Part shown: positions 44,759-56,677 of the stretch, one piece after another | How positions within the stretch are numbered: position 1 is the first letter of the stretch | Layout of the letters: each line of letters begins with the position of its first letter | Assembly: GCA_035772735.1 (NCBI GenBank) | Contig: JASDFA010000010.1 | Coordinates: 127,791,501-127,855,500 of the forward strand | Reading direction: 5' to 3' | DNA length: 64,000 nucleotides | Source of the DNA: Datura wrightii | Taxonomy: Eukaryota; Streptophyta; Magnoliopsida; Solanales; Solanaceae | The notes under the pieces: generated by a model | The model's database searches: none | Told to the model about the DNA's origin: nothing | What the model saw: only the letters and a program-made list of their open reading frames with translations | Program-made: the position numbers and the translations under genes

Positions 44759-44792
44759 TTCGAGGACGAACAAGGTTATAAGTGTGGGGTGG
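44759..44792 (+). other. Element C polypurine tract and TTCGAGGACGAA hairpin
   Basis: TTCGAGGACGAA at 44759-44770, then AAGTGTGGGGTGG ending at the LTR start 44793. Element I has the same pair in the same order on its own strand. The 300 bp before it (44454-44758) are noncoding and show nothing I recognise. Confidence 0.8.
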
Positions 44793-46315
44793 TGATCTTG
44801 GGCGTATTTATACGACCAAACTCCATATTTTCAACCATACAGGAGCCTATTTAAGGATAATACTAATGTATTCATGCATGTTTTGAGTTAATTATGTTTC
44901 TTTTTTGGGACTAATAATTGTGTTGTAACTATTTGCAGGTGGATAAGACAAAAATTTCAGCGGGAAGTAGCGAGTGAAACTTCGAGTGGGAGTATCGGAA
45001 TGTTTGGAGAGTGTTAACACTGATTTGGAAGTTCACCACCGTGTCACATTAAGGATTGTTCGCATTGAACAATGGGCCACAGTGCATGGGTAGAAGAAGA
45101 AAATTATTGAATTTGGAAGGCGCAAAATAGTAAGGGTATGCGACAGGTCCATGTCATGGAGAAGACTTGGCACATTAAGCTCCGTGACACAGAGCTTAAG
45201 AATTCAAATATCCCAATTTCTAGTGAGGGTCCGTGATAGCTCCGTGTCATGGACCAAATCCTCTGCATTCAGCTCCGTGAGATGGAGCAATGGTTTCAAT
45301 CTTTGTCCTATTTCCAGTGCACCTCTGCGGCAGCTCTGTGTCATGGCACTAATTCTCCGCGATGAGCTCCGTGCCACGGAGCTAGTTTGTCACGGTGTAA
45401 TTTTTCACCTGTATAAATAGAACACATGGAATTTTATTTTTCATTATCTGAAATATTGGGAAGAACGTGGGACAGAGGAGTTGAGCTGAAGAAAATTCTA
45501 GGGTTCTTTCTCTTCTCTTTTCTTCTAAAATTCAATTGTTCTCGTGTTAGAAACTTGTTTGGAGATGTTTAATCAATGAATGAGTGGCTAAATTACCTAA
45601 TTCTGAGGTTAAGACTATTTGTATGATTGTATACTTTTATTTTATTTTCAGCTGAATGTTCTTCTCTCTTGAATGGTTGTTCTCTATTCCTGCTTTTGGT
45701 ATTTTAATGTTTGGCCAACATTGAGATAAATTTATAACCTTAATTTGACTGTGAAAGGAGAATTATTAGGGTAGAATAAGGAATAGGGGAATATGTTCTT
45801 ATCTTTGTTGTAAATTGAAGGTGAGATTTGTGTGCATGATAGAAATATACTTGCAACGCCATATTTGGTTAACAATGGAAACTAATTAGACTAGACCAAA
45901 GATGAGTTATTGCATCACAAATTGATATGTGTAGTTGCAATGTTCATAATTAGGCTATTGACTAGAGGTTCGAAAGACCATAGTTAGACTTAAAGTTTTC
46001 CCAACCATCAACTTGATAGAGAGGATAGCTGAAGAAAAATATAAGTTTTACATGACTGCATTCCACGCCTTAACCTTAGATTATTCTTGCTATTGTTTCA
46101 ATCGATTTTCTTCTTCATTTAGTATTACTTCTTATATTATCAATTATCAAACACCTAATTCATAGTGTTACTTACAAACTTGTGTAGATTAATTGTGAAT
46201 ACTAAAATAGGAAAAATCATTAAGTTATAGTCCTTGTGGGTTCGATATCCGGCTTGAAAGAGCCACTATATTACTTGTATGACCACGTGCACTTGCGTGC
46301 ATTTGGGCGACAACA
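44793..46315 (+). repeat. Element C 3' LTR
   Basis: 1523 bp, close match to 11086-12610. It holds the perfect palindrome AGCTCCGTGCCACGGAGCT (45365-45383, 9-bp arms around one base) 28 bp before the TATA box TATAAATA (45412-45419). It ends GGCGACAACA. Confidence 0.92.
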
Positions 46316-46320
46316 GTGTC

Positions 46321-47272
46321 CTCCACCATGTTTGAGAGTATGGACGTCATACAGCGCTGGAAGGTGGATGGTGCATTACACAATCCAAATGGCATTCTTT
46401 TGAAGGCAAAGGTTCCATATGGACAGGTGAAGGTTGTCTTCTCCTGATCTTCTAGAGCAATAGTGATCTGATTATATCCTGAATATCCATCAAGGAAACA
46501 GTACCATCCTCTATCTGCAAGTCTATCAAGCATTTGGTCCAAAAATGGCATTGGAAAATGGTCTTTCTGGGTACAACGGTTGAGTTTCCTTTAATCCATG
46601 CATACATGCCATCCTGTGACTGGTCGTGTCGATATTAGCTCATTCTTTTCATTGGGCACCACCTTTATCCCTCCTTTCTTTAGCACGCACTGGACAGGAC
46701 TTACCCACCGACTATCTTCTATGGGATATATCACCCCAGCATCCAACCACTTGATAATCTCCTTTTTTATGACTTTTTGCATTGTGGGGGGGGGTGTTCA
46801 AGCGGCATTGATGCTCTATACTCAGCTTACAATCGGGTTCAAGTTGGATCTTATGATTACATATGCCTGGTGGAATTCCAATTATATCATCTATAAGCCA
46901 ACCAATTTCGTTTTTGTATCTTTTCAAGATGTTAACCAAAGCTTCCACCTGCTCATCTAACAGGTTCGCTATAATTATGACCGGCAAAGTGTTGTCCTTC
47001 CCAAGGAATGCATACTTTAGATGAGGAGGTAATGCTTTTAGTTCAAGGATTGGTGGTACCTCCATGGATGGCTTGGCCGGCGGTGTTGAATGGTTCTTTA
47101 AGTCCAGTTCTAACTTTTTTAGGCTGAAGTTATATGACCCTGTACCATTTAAAGCATTAACTATTTTTGTGTATTCTGGGTTCCCATCTTCTTCATAATT
47201 CATTATTACTGCTGCCAATGTATCATCAGTCACAATTTCTTCCACAGGTGTTGGCAGCTTATTATGTTCCAT
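46321..47272 (-). pseudogene. Element B protease/RT linker and RT N-terminal half
   Basis: On the minus strand, from the ATG at 47272: EHNKLPTPVEEIVTDDTLAA, LPPHLKYAFLGKDNTLPVII, a G-run at about 46789-46796 with a frame slip, then KKEIIKWLDAGVIYPIEDSR and ELISTRPVTGWHVCMD with TAA. It continues PMPFLDQMLDRLADRGWYC, FLDGYSGYNQITIALEDQEK, MPFGLCNAPSTFQRCMTSIL, SNMVEDT, where C is inserted. The first catalytic Asp (FLDGYSGY) is kept. The second half of RT is at 10899-11085. The open frame from 47272 begins where protease should already have ended, so gag and protease are missing. Confidence 0.87.
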
Positions 47273-47438
47273 TTGAATGTTTGAGTGAAAGCTTGTTCCT
47301 TGGATGTAGCTTGAGAGTCAATAAAGGAAAACAAAGAAAAACAAAGAAAAAGCGTAAAAAGTAACATAACTACCAACAAGTTAAATACAAGCTAATAACC
47401 TAGTCTCAGCCGTATTCCCTGGCAACAACAACACTTTT
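47273..47438 (-). other. Element B leader and worn primer binding site; gag missing
   Basis: The minus strand after the LTR end reads AAAGTGTTGTTGTTGCCAGG. The part GTTGCCAGGGA (47416-47426) keeps the second half of the Athila-type PBS and the first half is worn. Then only about 140 bp of A/G-rich leader precede the RT linker. Confidence 0.65.
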
Positions 47439-49010
47439 TGATAACGCTCAAACCATACTTCTTACTGAAGTATGACGTTGTCAATAAAGAACCCAACTAG
47501 AGGTTGGGGTACAGGGAATATGGGAGAACTAAATTATAGTCGGTAAGTGAACTTGTAAGGTAGTTACTTCAAAATTGGGGTGTTTTAAAAAAAAGAAATA
47601 ATAAAAATAATTATCAAAATTTCAGTTTTGAATCAATATTAAAGGATAACTAGGGTTTGTGTTCCCCATGGGTTCATAACTTCTTTAGGTATACACTTGT
47701 GATCATCACCAATACTTACTTATAGAACTGATAACTTAGGTTCATTCAAACGACCGACCAGTCCCTATTGAATGACTATCCTCAATTACTCGACCAAGTC
47801 TCATGAGCGGTGTCAAACTATTCATTATAACTAAGTTCCAGATTTAACTGTCCTGCGACTATAGCTCAAGTTAATACAATGATCATCAAGATCAAGGCTT
47901 CATTGCAATTCTCTTTTCCTAATCTCTACCTCTTAGACCTAAGCAAGTAAAGAATTTGGGCATGTCCTAACGTTGCGTGCCATTAAGAAACGTGTAAGCA
48001 TGAAGAGAACACAATATAAATGTTTGTATTGCTTTTAGAATCACTTCGTGCAACCCTAGCTTGTTAATCCACCATGGTTCCCACAACCCTAGCTATGGAG
48101 GTTTTAAGTCTCTCATAATTGTAAGGTTGTGAATTACATTCATTATTGAAAACATAAATCAATACGTACAAATATGAATGAGAAAAACACTTCCTTTAAT
48201 TAATCAGCAAAATCTTGAAGAACAATAACAAGAACAAGAAGAATTCAAGAAAAGGTTGATCGCATGTCAAATCAACTTAATCCCTCTTTCTCTCCTCAAA
48301 ATCTCTTCTATGGTCCATCTCCTAAAAATAAAACATAAAATGTATTTATACATACACAAGAATCTTTTTCTTAGGCTAATAGGGTGAATTTCCATATCTG
48401 GTTCCACCTACGTCATGAGTCCTCCTACGATCCATAGCATGATCATACGGCCCGTAGCATCCTACCGTACCTTGCATGACTGGTTGGATTTTAGCTAAGT
48501 GTTGGATCCTAGTACGAATCATACCTCCATCCTATGATCCATACTGAGCTTCCATGGCTTGACTTTGAGATTTTTAAATATTTATGAAGTTCATCACGAC
48601 TGCCATGGTATGACTCGTACCTTCATTCCACAGTTCGTACTTCCTCTCCGTAGCAGGAGTCAGCCTCGTATGCAAATCTTCTGAATCTTTTCACGACTTC
48701 ATCACCACGACTCGTACAAGATTGGTATGGCTCTTACTGAGACTCGTATATTGCATCTCTTCAACATTAGCCTTCTGCAACTTTTCACAGCCACCAGTAT
48801 GACTCTTAGGTCCTTCCTACGGCTCGTACTGTGGACTGCAAATCTAAGCCTATTTTTCACACTTCAGGCTATCTTTTGCATTTTTCAGCTCCAACACCAA
48901 TTTATCCTGTAACCAAAGGAAAAATGCCTTATATCCACATAAATACACCTAAGTCCATGCTATTTTCTTAGTTTTGAGCGTCGAAAGTGATGTAAATCCA
49001 CAGCACATCA
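47439..49010 (-). repeat. Element B 5' LTR (right copy)
   Basis: 1572 bp, close match to 5673-7252. TATAAATA on the minus strand is at 48343-48350. Upstream on that strand (48415-48840) are ACGACTCGT, TACGAATCAT and GGCTCGTACTG words. The right end ACATCA is followed by the target copy GTGGT (49011-49015). Confidence 0.92.
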
Positions 49011-49638
49011 GTGGTGACAATGAGAGCCAACTACGAGTCATGGTATTGAGGTATGACTCATGGTGTAAGTTATTACTTCTGGCAGAGAGTAATTTTCTGC
49101 GAAATAAGTAAGGGTGTTTTAATAATTTTTAAGCTCCTAAGTCCTAAACTACGTTGTTTTAAGCCCTGAATGAAGTGTATTAATGGAGTTAAGCCTATTC
49201 TAAGTCATTCAACTCCTCTCTTGTTGTATCATCTCATGAAATAGATTCTGACGATCAGATTCAGTTCCGCCGTTAACCAGGTTTCGATAGCTTAGATTAG
49301 ATTTCCATCAGTACGAGTCCTCCTCCATCGAGGAAATTTAGTTAGTGTTGAGTCATGTTATTTTTAGTTTCAGACTTTAGTGAGCTAGTTGGGGAGGTGT
49401 CCCATCAGCTCCTCAGACATGTTAGAGACTTAGCAGACAATATGTAGAATTTCAACTTTGTCAGTATTGACTCTGTATGGTTGATGTGTATTCATAATTC
49501 TACTTATTCATATTTCATTTATCGAATTTCACTTGATATATGTTCTTTAGTTATCATGTTCATGCTATGGGTCGTTTTGGGCCATTTATGATTCTAGGTT
49601 TCGTGTCTCGATCTGGGGTTTCAGCTCGGGTCGTGACA
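49011..49638 (+). repeat. Element A 3' LTR, right part
   Basis: Resumes after the B insertion with the target copy GTGGT, carries ACGAGTCATGG and ATGACTCATGG words, and ends GGGTCGTGACA at 49638. The next base begins the gag of F. Total LTR length of A without B is about 1.13 kb. Confidence 0.85.
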
Positions 49639-50121
49639 TTGAACCTCAACCATGCTTCATATAAAGGTTCCCCTGGGAGTTTTCTGAAGTTGGTAATATA
49701 ATCTCTTAGCTTCAACATCCTCGATGGAGGGAAAAACCTATTCAAGAAGGCTTCAGTCAATTCTTTCCATAAAGTGCTACAGCCCAGAGGAAGATCCTCC
49801 ATATGGTCGCTTCCCCAGTCAAGAAGAATGGAAAAATCCTCAATATGATTGACTCTTGATGTATATTTGTAATGTTGAAAGGTTGGATATCTCAAGGAAA
49901 TTTTGAAGATGTCGATTTGCATCTTTATTTGGCCGACCTCTGAAGAGTCCTTTCATTTGTAGCAGGTGAAACATTGTTCTGGTCACATGGAACACCGCAT
50001 TCCCTACCGTGGCTAGTAGGAGAATGGCACCTATTATGTCTGGCATCATGGATTCATCATCCTCTTGGCCCATATGACCATCCATTGAACCTTCTTGCGA
50101 ATGTTGGCTGATAACATTCAT
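49639..50121 (-). pseudogene. gag: Element F gag, N-terminal half (cut by element A)
   Basis: Minus-strand Athila-type gag starting MNVISQHSQEGSMDGHMGQ (ATG near 50121). It runs GNAVFHVTRTMFHLLQMKGL and DANRHLQNFLEI, then changes phase and reads LRIFPFFLTGEATIW-like sequence, LTEAFLNRFFPPSRMLKLRD and LPGEPLYEAWLRF, where element A begins. The order matches the capsid of C (QHLQNFL, LTLFPFSLLGEA, RFFPSAKTM). At least two frameshifts. The rest of F lies left of the window beyond A. Confidence 0.82.
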
Positions 50122-50219
50122 TGTAAGAGATTCCCAAAAACAACTACATTTGTAAAAATAAAACACAAGATGCCAAAGCAATTCAAATCAATAATCAACT
50201 AGGGGCTATCTAATACTAC

Positions 50220-50241
50220 TCCCTGGCAACAAAGTTAAAAT
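50220..50241 (-). other. Worn primer binding site of element F
   Basis: The minus strand after the LTR reads ATTTTAACTTTGTTGCCAGG and on to GGAG. GTTGCCAGGGA (50220-50230) is the kept second half of an Athila-type PBS, as in B. Confidence 0.6.
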
Positions 50242-51076
50242 TGATGACGTTCAAATCCACTCCTCACGAAGAGGAAGTATAAATGATCGTCGCAATATAA
50301 ATACCCAACTAAGAGTCGGGGTCGAATCCACAGGGAATAGAAATTGAATAATGCAACATTTGTCTATTGACTTAAACTAAATTGCATCCATGCATTGAAA
50401 ATAAAAATAAAATGTTGGGGGAAAATGAGATCACAATTAGAATTTAAAATCAACTATCAAGAGAACAAGACAACCAAATTGAATGAACAATTATGAGCAA
50501 GGGCCAGGGGTATGCTATTGATGGGGGTTCGATTGGATAGGGATTAACTAGAAAATCAAATAATTACTTATAAGCATAAATAACTGTGGATAAAGTGACA
50601 CCTGATGTTTTTCAATCAATTGGGTGCTCTGTTCCTTGAGTTTTCTCAAACCCCAAGGCCTCAATTAATTATTACACTATAGCTTAGGCAAGATTTGAGC
50701 TATCTCTAGCCTCAAATCTCTAGTGGGTGCTTGATTATGTATTTCGGCTATCTCTAGCGCAACTCAACACACTCGTGACCCAAATGCCTACCATTGCTTT
50801 CTCACCCATATTCAATTTTCCTTTCTCAAGCAAAATGAAATAAGTAGATATAACCCACATTTCCAACATGGGTAATTCACTTATAATTTTGGAGAAAATA
50901 AAAGATTTTGAAGAAATAATTAATAAAAATATTAATATCGCCATGCCCAATGCAATACATCCACAATCATGCATACACCCATAGAAAAATATCTAGCTAC
51001 TCATAGATGAACAATAAAAAAGCATATTGACAAACAAATTCATAAAATTCATCATTAAGAGTAAATAGCCATATCA
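50242..51076 (-). repeat. Element F 5' LTR
   Basis: About 835 bp, TGATGACGTTC at the left and CATATCA at the right. It shares blocks with the B LTR near its left end (ACCCAACTA, GGGTCGAATCCACAGGGAAT). The right limit is set where RT sequence of G starts. The far partner LTR is out of the window, so the limits are not proven by a target duplication. Confidence 0.68.
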
Positions 51077-51082
51077 AAATTG

Positions 51083-51300
51083 TGAAAAAAGAGGTGATTA
51101 AATGGCTAGATACAGGTGTCATCTACCCTATTTCGTATAGTCACTTGGTAAGCTTAGTTTAGTATTTCCTGAAAAAACGGGGGATGAATGTAGTACAAAA
51201 TGATAATGATGAACTGATTCCTCAAAGGATAGTCACAGGGTGGCAGATTTGCATTGATTGTTGCAAGCTGAACACAGTCACCCCAAATAGAAATTTTAAC
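51083..51300 (+). pseudogene. Element G: Athila-type RT fragment
   Basis: + strand piece that starts abruptly at the F LTR: VKKEVIKWLDTGVIYPISYS, then a TAG, KKRGMNVVQNDNDELIPQRI, VTGWQICIDCCKLNTV. This equals the fingers part of RT in B and C (VKKEVIKWLDAGV, VTGRRISIDYRKLNEAT). It fades out near 51300. It is the oldest datable level of the nest, because F inserted into it. Confidence 0.78.
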
Positions 51301-51409
51301 CATTTTGGTTATGCATATGACATAATCATAGTTACATCATCTCATAAGTCTCTTTGGATATGAATATAAAACCTTGCAGAAATATGATACACAATCACAT
51401 CAGAAGGTT

Positions 51410-51950
51410 AACAAAGATAAGAGTGTTTTTTAATACATCAAAATGTACCAAAAAATATGGTTCAACAGGTCTAGTATACTATAATTGGCAAAAGTTAATT
51501 CCATTTTACATATCTAGGGTGACCTATAACTTATGCCAAGAAAAGAAAGATTTATTATTTTGATTTAATCAAGAAGGTCATGAAGGATAGGTTGCCTTCT
51601 TGGAAAGAAAATCTTTTGTCTTATGGGGGTAAGGTAGTCCTATATCTAGTGTACTACAAAGTAATCCCATTCATATACTCTCTGTAGTTGTCTCTCTTAA
51701 ATATGTATTAAATGAGTTGTATAAGACCTTTGAAATATTCCTTGGAGTAGTAAGGAAGATGGTAGAAGTAGGCATTGGTCTTTTTAGGAAAAACATTTGT
51801 TTACCCAAGAAAGAAGGGGAATTGAGATTCTAGTCTACGATTAATATATCTAAACCTATGTTTCAAAGATTTAGTGAAGATTCAGAACTAAAAGTCCATT
51901 ATAGAGTAGTTTCCTATCGAAAAAATATTGCAAAAGAATAGTTTCGTATT
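51410..51950 (+). pseudogene. LINE (non-LTR retrotransposon) RT fragment
   Basis: Short open pieces in changing phases read KLIPFYISRVTYNLCQEKK (the usual FPFxYLGCPL..GRKK region), FDLIKKVMKDRLPSWKENLL, SYGGKVVL, LKYVLNELYKTF, SKEDGRSRHWSF and ICLPKKEGELRF. This is the C-terminal side of the RT of plant LINE ORF2. Several stops and frameshifts; no endonuclease part and no poly(A) tail seen. It is an old, 5'-truncated or chopped copy. Confidence 0.78.
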
Positions 51951-51993
51951 TTATTGATGTTGTGCCCTTATTTTGAACTGGTCAAAATATATT

Positions 51994-52240
51994 TGTAACG
52001 TCTAACTCTTTTACCTAGTTCTAAAAAAGGTTTAGAGTCGTCACCTAAGTTTTTGAAAAAACATTAGTAAAATCATATGTAAAAATGTAAACTCTTTAAG
52101 TCTATGAAAAACCATCGAAATTCTATGTAAGGATTTTATTTACTCCGAGAGGAAGGTGTTATGCACCCCTCGGAGCCTATTCGAAGATTGTCCTTAAATT
52201 TAGTCTAACATATGCTAAGGGGTCATTATTATCATTACTA
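51994..52240 (-). repeat. Remnant of a Tat/Ogre-like LTR
   Basis: TGTAACGTCTAACTCTTTTA at 51994, then TTTAGAGTCGTCACCTAAG and GAGGAAGGTGTTATGCACCC, in the same order as the U5 end of the D LTR (TGTCGCGCCCC, AGAGTCGCCACCTAACG, GGAAGGTGTTAGCCACC). So this is a diverged LTR of the same broad type, minus orientation. It merges to the right into AT-rich sequence that may be the rest of that LTR. Confidence 0.55.
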
Positions 52241-53271
<1,031 letters not shown>

Positions 53272-54924
53272 TGTCACGACCCGAACGGAGGGCCAGATCG
53301 TAGACACGGGACAAGGGACCCCGAGAGAACCCCAGTCGACCTAGGCATAAGCATTCAACTACCTCATTCAATAACATGAAGGAAACATAACTATAAACTC
53401 AGCGGAAGTCGAACTTCATGTAACAACAGAATAACATCCGAAGCTGAATACACGTCTAAGTATGATAAGTCTCTAATCTGGACGAGCTGATAGGACAACA
53501 CCCCCAACTAGCTCAATAATACTGAAACTGAAAATACATCCAAGATAACTGAAAGTCTAGTCTGCGAAAGATGAGGACTCACCAATCAAGAAGGTGCTAA
53601 CTTTGATAATCGGCTACGAACGGGGCTGAACTTGGGAAGCGGATCCTGCATCACGAAACGATGCAGCATAGAAAGTATGCGGTCAGTACGTGGAATGTAC
53701 CCAGTATGCAAGGTAAGTAAAACCGCTTTAGTAAGGTAAATCATTTAAAACATCTCATAACATATCATACGCTATCAACATGGAAGGGGAAAGGCATACA
53801 TGATTCTTTCTAAAATCATAATCTCATCATAACATGACCATGCATTACTTATGATTTCGAGTCAGTCATAATGTTAATAAATCGTAACATTATAAACTCA
53901 TCATAAATCACTTCTTTTATGAACTCGTCATCCATGGGCGTTTTAGATTCAATTTTTGGAAAATAATTTTTATAAGGAAACACAATTTAGAATCTGCCCA
54001 AGCTTCATAAATCACCAATATAAACACAATCTAATCATACCCATGTAAGAGATCGAAGAATCATACAATTTGGTAAAACCCTATACTAGGTCATAGGTAG
54101 TTTATAACATTTGATAGAAATTGGGCATGGGTGTGGAAAGAAGCATCCACTCATAGCATTACATACTTGGAACTGGTGAATTCTAACACCCTCTAATTGT
54201 CTAGTTGAGATTCCAATTGGGAACCTTGATATTTCACTTTGAAACTCCCCTTCAAACCTTCAAACTTGCATGCATAAAAGTAATGACTTAGAATAGGTTT
54301 TCCCTGCTAAAAACCCACTAAAATGAGCCTTAAACGTCGTAGTATAGGTCTTAGGAACTTAGAAATTACGAAAAGACCCTTACTGAATTCGCAGGAAAAC
54401 ACTGCCAGGTGACCCTAACGGGTGACCTAACGATTCGTTAGGACGGGTAGCGACTCATCAAGTCGCCCGTCAAAGGCACTGGTTAACTGAACTATTGGGT
54501 TTGTAACGGGGGACTTAACGACTCATCCTCAGTGACCATGACTCGTGGTCACCTCCCGTTAGCTACACTGCCTTAACATTCATGAAAATCCACTTTGCTT
54601 GCTAACGACTTACCTCACGAGTTGTTGGGACGGACCACAACTTGTGGGGTCCCATCTGTTAGATACATTGGACGCTATCCAGTAAAAAGTACAACTCCAC
54701 CCTACGATTGACATGACGACTCGTGGTGGCTGACCATGAGTTGTTTCCTCACTCGTGGGACCTCAATCCCTTATTTTTCCCAGGTCTCCCCGTGAGCCAC
54801 CTGACGACTCATGGGGTCTCCTCACGAGTCGTCCCACAACTCATCCTGTTCCTGTAACATTAATTTTACAAATTTTTCCCTTTTCAACACCCGGGTCCAA
54901 TCTTTGAGCTTCTGGGGTATAACA
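53272..54924 (-). repeat. Element H 3' LTR
   Basis: 1653 bp; + strand TGTCACGACCC to GGGGTATAACA. At 54405-54845 it is dense in CGACTCGTGG, ACGAGTCGTCC and GACTCATGG words, as in A and B. No gene. Confidence 0.85.
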
Positions 54925-54956
54925 ATATCTCCCCCTTGGGAACATTCGTCCTTGAA
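54925..54956 (-). other. Element H polypurine tract and hairpin
   Basis: The minus strand reads TTCAAGGACGAA (54956-54945) followed by CCCAAGGGGGAGATAT (54940-54925) and the LTR. Same layout as A and E. The region 54957-55190 before the chromodomain is untranslated. Confidence 0.82.
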
Positions 54957-55190
54957 TGTTAGAAACACACAGAAAACACAGAGACATGCAATCATCATAT
55001 GCAAACACTGATTATTAAATTCGAAAACTGACGGAATGACTACCTCCGAAAAGAACTACATAGCTGAACTGAATTCAAACATCACATACATTTGTCATAA
55101 CATAATTCAAATTTGCGCACATGAACTGAACATGAAAACTAATTAGATAATTAGGGAAAAAACTGATAGCTCAAACTGACACTGAGTCGG

Positions 55191-55580
55191 TAGGGAACAG
55201 GTGGGGGTATTTAGCCATCATAGCTTCTTCGGCTTCCCATGCATAGCTCCCTCAACATGCTAGTTTCTCCACAACACCTTCACCGAAGCTACTTCCTTGT
55301 TCCTCAGCCTCTGAACCTGACTATCCAGGATTGCAACTAGAATTTCCTCATAACTGAGGCTATCTCCCACACCAATGCTTTCCACCGGGACTACTAAAGC
55401 TGGATCACCCAAGAACTTTTTCAAGAGTGATACATGAAAGCCGGGATGGACTGAAGATAACTCTGATGGAAAGTCCAACTCATATGCTATCTTACCAACT
55501 TTTCTCATAACCCGGTAGGGACCAATATAGCGGGGACTGAATTTTCCTTTCTTTTCAAACCGCATCACTCCTTTCATGGG
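55191..55580 (-). pseudogene. Element H integrase C-terminus and chromodomain
   Basis: Open on the minus strand from 55577: MKGVMRFEKKGKFSPRYIGP, YRVMRKVGKIAYELDFPSEL, SSVHPGFHVSLLKKFLGDPA, then the chromodomain start LVAILDSQVQRLRNKEVASV, KVLWRN. A stop at about 55260 follows. The end of the chromodomain (AMxAKYP-like, near 55200-55225) can be read past it. Only one or two breaks, so this is the best kept chromodomain in the window. Confidence 0.84.
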
Positions 55581-55589
55581 AGATACCTT

Positions 55590-56640
55590 TCAAAATACCC
55601 AATCATCAACCTCAAACTCCAAATATCTTCTTCTCACATCCGCATATGACTTTTGACGACTCTGAGCGATTTTCAGCCTGTCCCTTATCAACTGAACCTT
55701 CACCATAACTTCTTGAACCGAGTCTTGCCCTATCATAGCTGCCTCACCAACCTCAAACCATCCGATGGGCGATCTACACCTCTGCCCATAGAGGGCCTCG
55801 AATGGTGCCATTTGGATACTGGAGTGATAGCTGTTATTGTAAGCATGCTTGATCAAGGGCAGGTGATCATCCAAAATACCTTTAAAATCCATCAAACATG
55901 CCCTCAACATATCCTTGAGGGTCTGAATTGTTTGTTCCGCCTGGCCATCTATTTGCAGATGAGACTGAGCCTAACTTGAGTCCCATGTCCCTTTTGAAAA
56001 GAACTCTAGAATTGGGAGGTAAACTGAGTACCTTGGTTTGAAATAATAGATAAGGGCATTCCATGAAGTCGAACCATCTCCAAAATATAAAACTTAGCAT
56101 AATCATCCGCTGAATCTGTGCTCTTGACTGGTAGAAAGTGTGCAGCCTTGGTCAACCTGTCGACCACCACCCAAATGGAATCGTAGTGTCGTTGAGTATG
56201 AGGTAGGCCTGTAATGAAATCCATAATAATCTTTTCCTACATCCAAGTAGGAATATTAATATCCCGCAATACTCCTCCCTACCTTTGATGCTCAACTTTC
56301 ACTTGCTGACAGTTCGGGCACTTGGCCACAAATTCTACAATATCCTTTTTCATGTCGTTCCACTAATATATTTCCCGCAAATCATGATAGATCTTGGTGG
56401 CACCCGGATGAATGGAATACCTGGACCCATGTGCCTCCTGCAATATTCGGTCCCTTAAATTGTCAACATCTGGAATACATAGACGACCCTGGTACCGTAG
56501 CATCCCATCTCCCCCTTGGGAGGAAACCTCCACCTTCTGACTTCCAACAGCTTCCTTCAGCTTTACTAGAATTGGGTCCTCATCTTTCCTGGCCTTCACA
56601 TCCTTCACCAACTATTTCTTTCCCTCATCCACGTGGGACA
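55590..56640 (-). pseudogene. Element H integrase (broken, second catalytic Asp replaced)
   Basis: The lead and zinc parts are open at 56611-56363 (RILQEAHGSRYSIHPGATK), then a stop, then KCPNCQQVKVEHQR. Core: MDFITGLPHTQRHYDSIWVV (first Asp), HGMPLSIISNQGTQFTSQF, where Asn stands for the second catalytic Asp, then a frame slip near 56010, IDGQAEQTIQTL (the Glu) and the open block 55910-55590 (LRACLMDFKGILDDHLPLIK, EALYGQRCRSPIGWFEVG). Four or five breaks. Confidence 0.85.
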
Positions 56641-56677
56641 CACTCTCCATAGAGAGTCTACTAAGTGCGTCCGCTAC

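Larger units (their letters stand above)
11086..46315 (+). mobile_element. Element C: Athila-type retrotransposon, split by element D
   Basis: + strand element. The LTRs (11086-12610 and 44793-46315) start TGATCTTGGGC and end GGCGACAACA. The PBS is TGGCGCCGTTGTCAGGGA at 12617-12634, and the PPT AAGTGTGGGGTGG ends at 44792. The order is gag, protease, RT, RNase H, integrase, long spacer, extra Athila-type ORF. The left target copy is GATGT (11081-11085); the right one reads GTGT (46316-46319), the same site with one base lost. Removing C rejoins the RT of B (EDIIEVFMDD). Own sequence is 11086-13295 plus 37261-46315; the rest is D and E. Confidence 0.9.
5673..49010 (-). mobile_element. Element B: Athila-type retrotransposon lacking gag, split by element C
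   Basis: Minus-strand element with LTRs 5673-7252 and 47439-49010, both running TGATAA...ACATCA. It is flanked by a perfect 5-bp duplication GTGGT (5668-5672 and 49011-49015). Own sequence is 5673-11085 and 46316-49010. Read on the minus strand it has 5' LTR, worn PBS, then directly the protease/RT linker, RT, RNase H, integrase, a long 3' noncoding region and the 3' LTR. There is no gag, only about 165 bp between LTR and RT linker. C is inserted in its RT gene. Integrase of the GTPRAIISDGGSQF kind and the C-terminal FKVNGQRIKVYLG match Athila-type elements. Confidence 0.9.
1..49638 (+). mobile_element. Element A: Ty3/gypsy Tekay/Del-type retrotransposon, split by element B
   Basis: A + strand chromovirus-type LTR retrotransposon with the order gag, protease, RT, RNase H, integrase, chromodomain, polypurine tract, 3' LTR. 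Only 1-5672 and 49016-49638 belong to it; everything between is the later insertion of B with its target duplication. Its 3' LTR starts at 5165 (TGTAATACCCC) and ends at 49638 (GGGTCGTGACA). The 5' end is outside the window. The right end joins directly onto the minus-strand gag of element F, so A landed in F. Every gene is broken by several stops and frameshifts, so it is an old copy that cannot move by itself. Confidence 0.88.

Noticed and set aside
44500..44790. Minus-strand 109-codon frame at the end of element C
   Set aside because: Antisense to the PPT-proximal noncoding region; no domain, no conserved relative in B or I.
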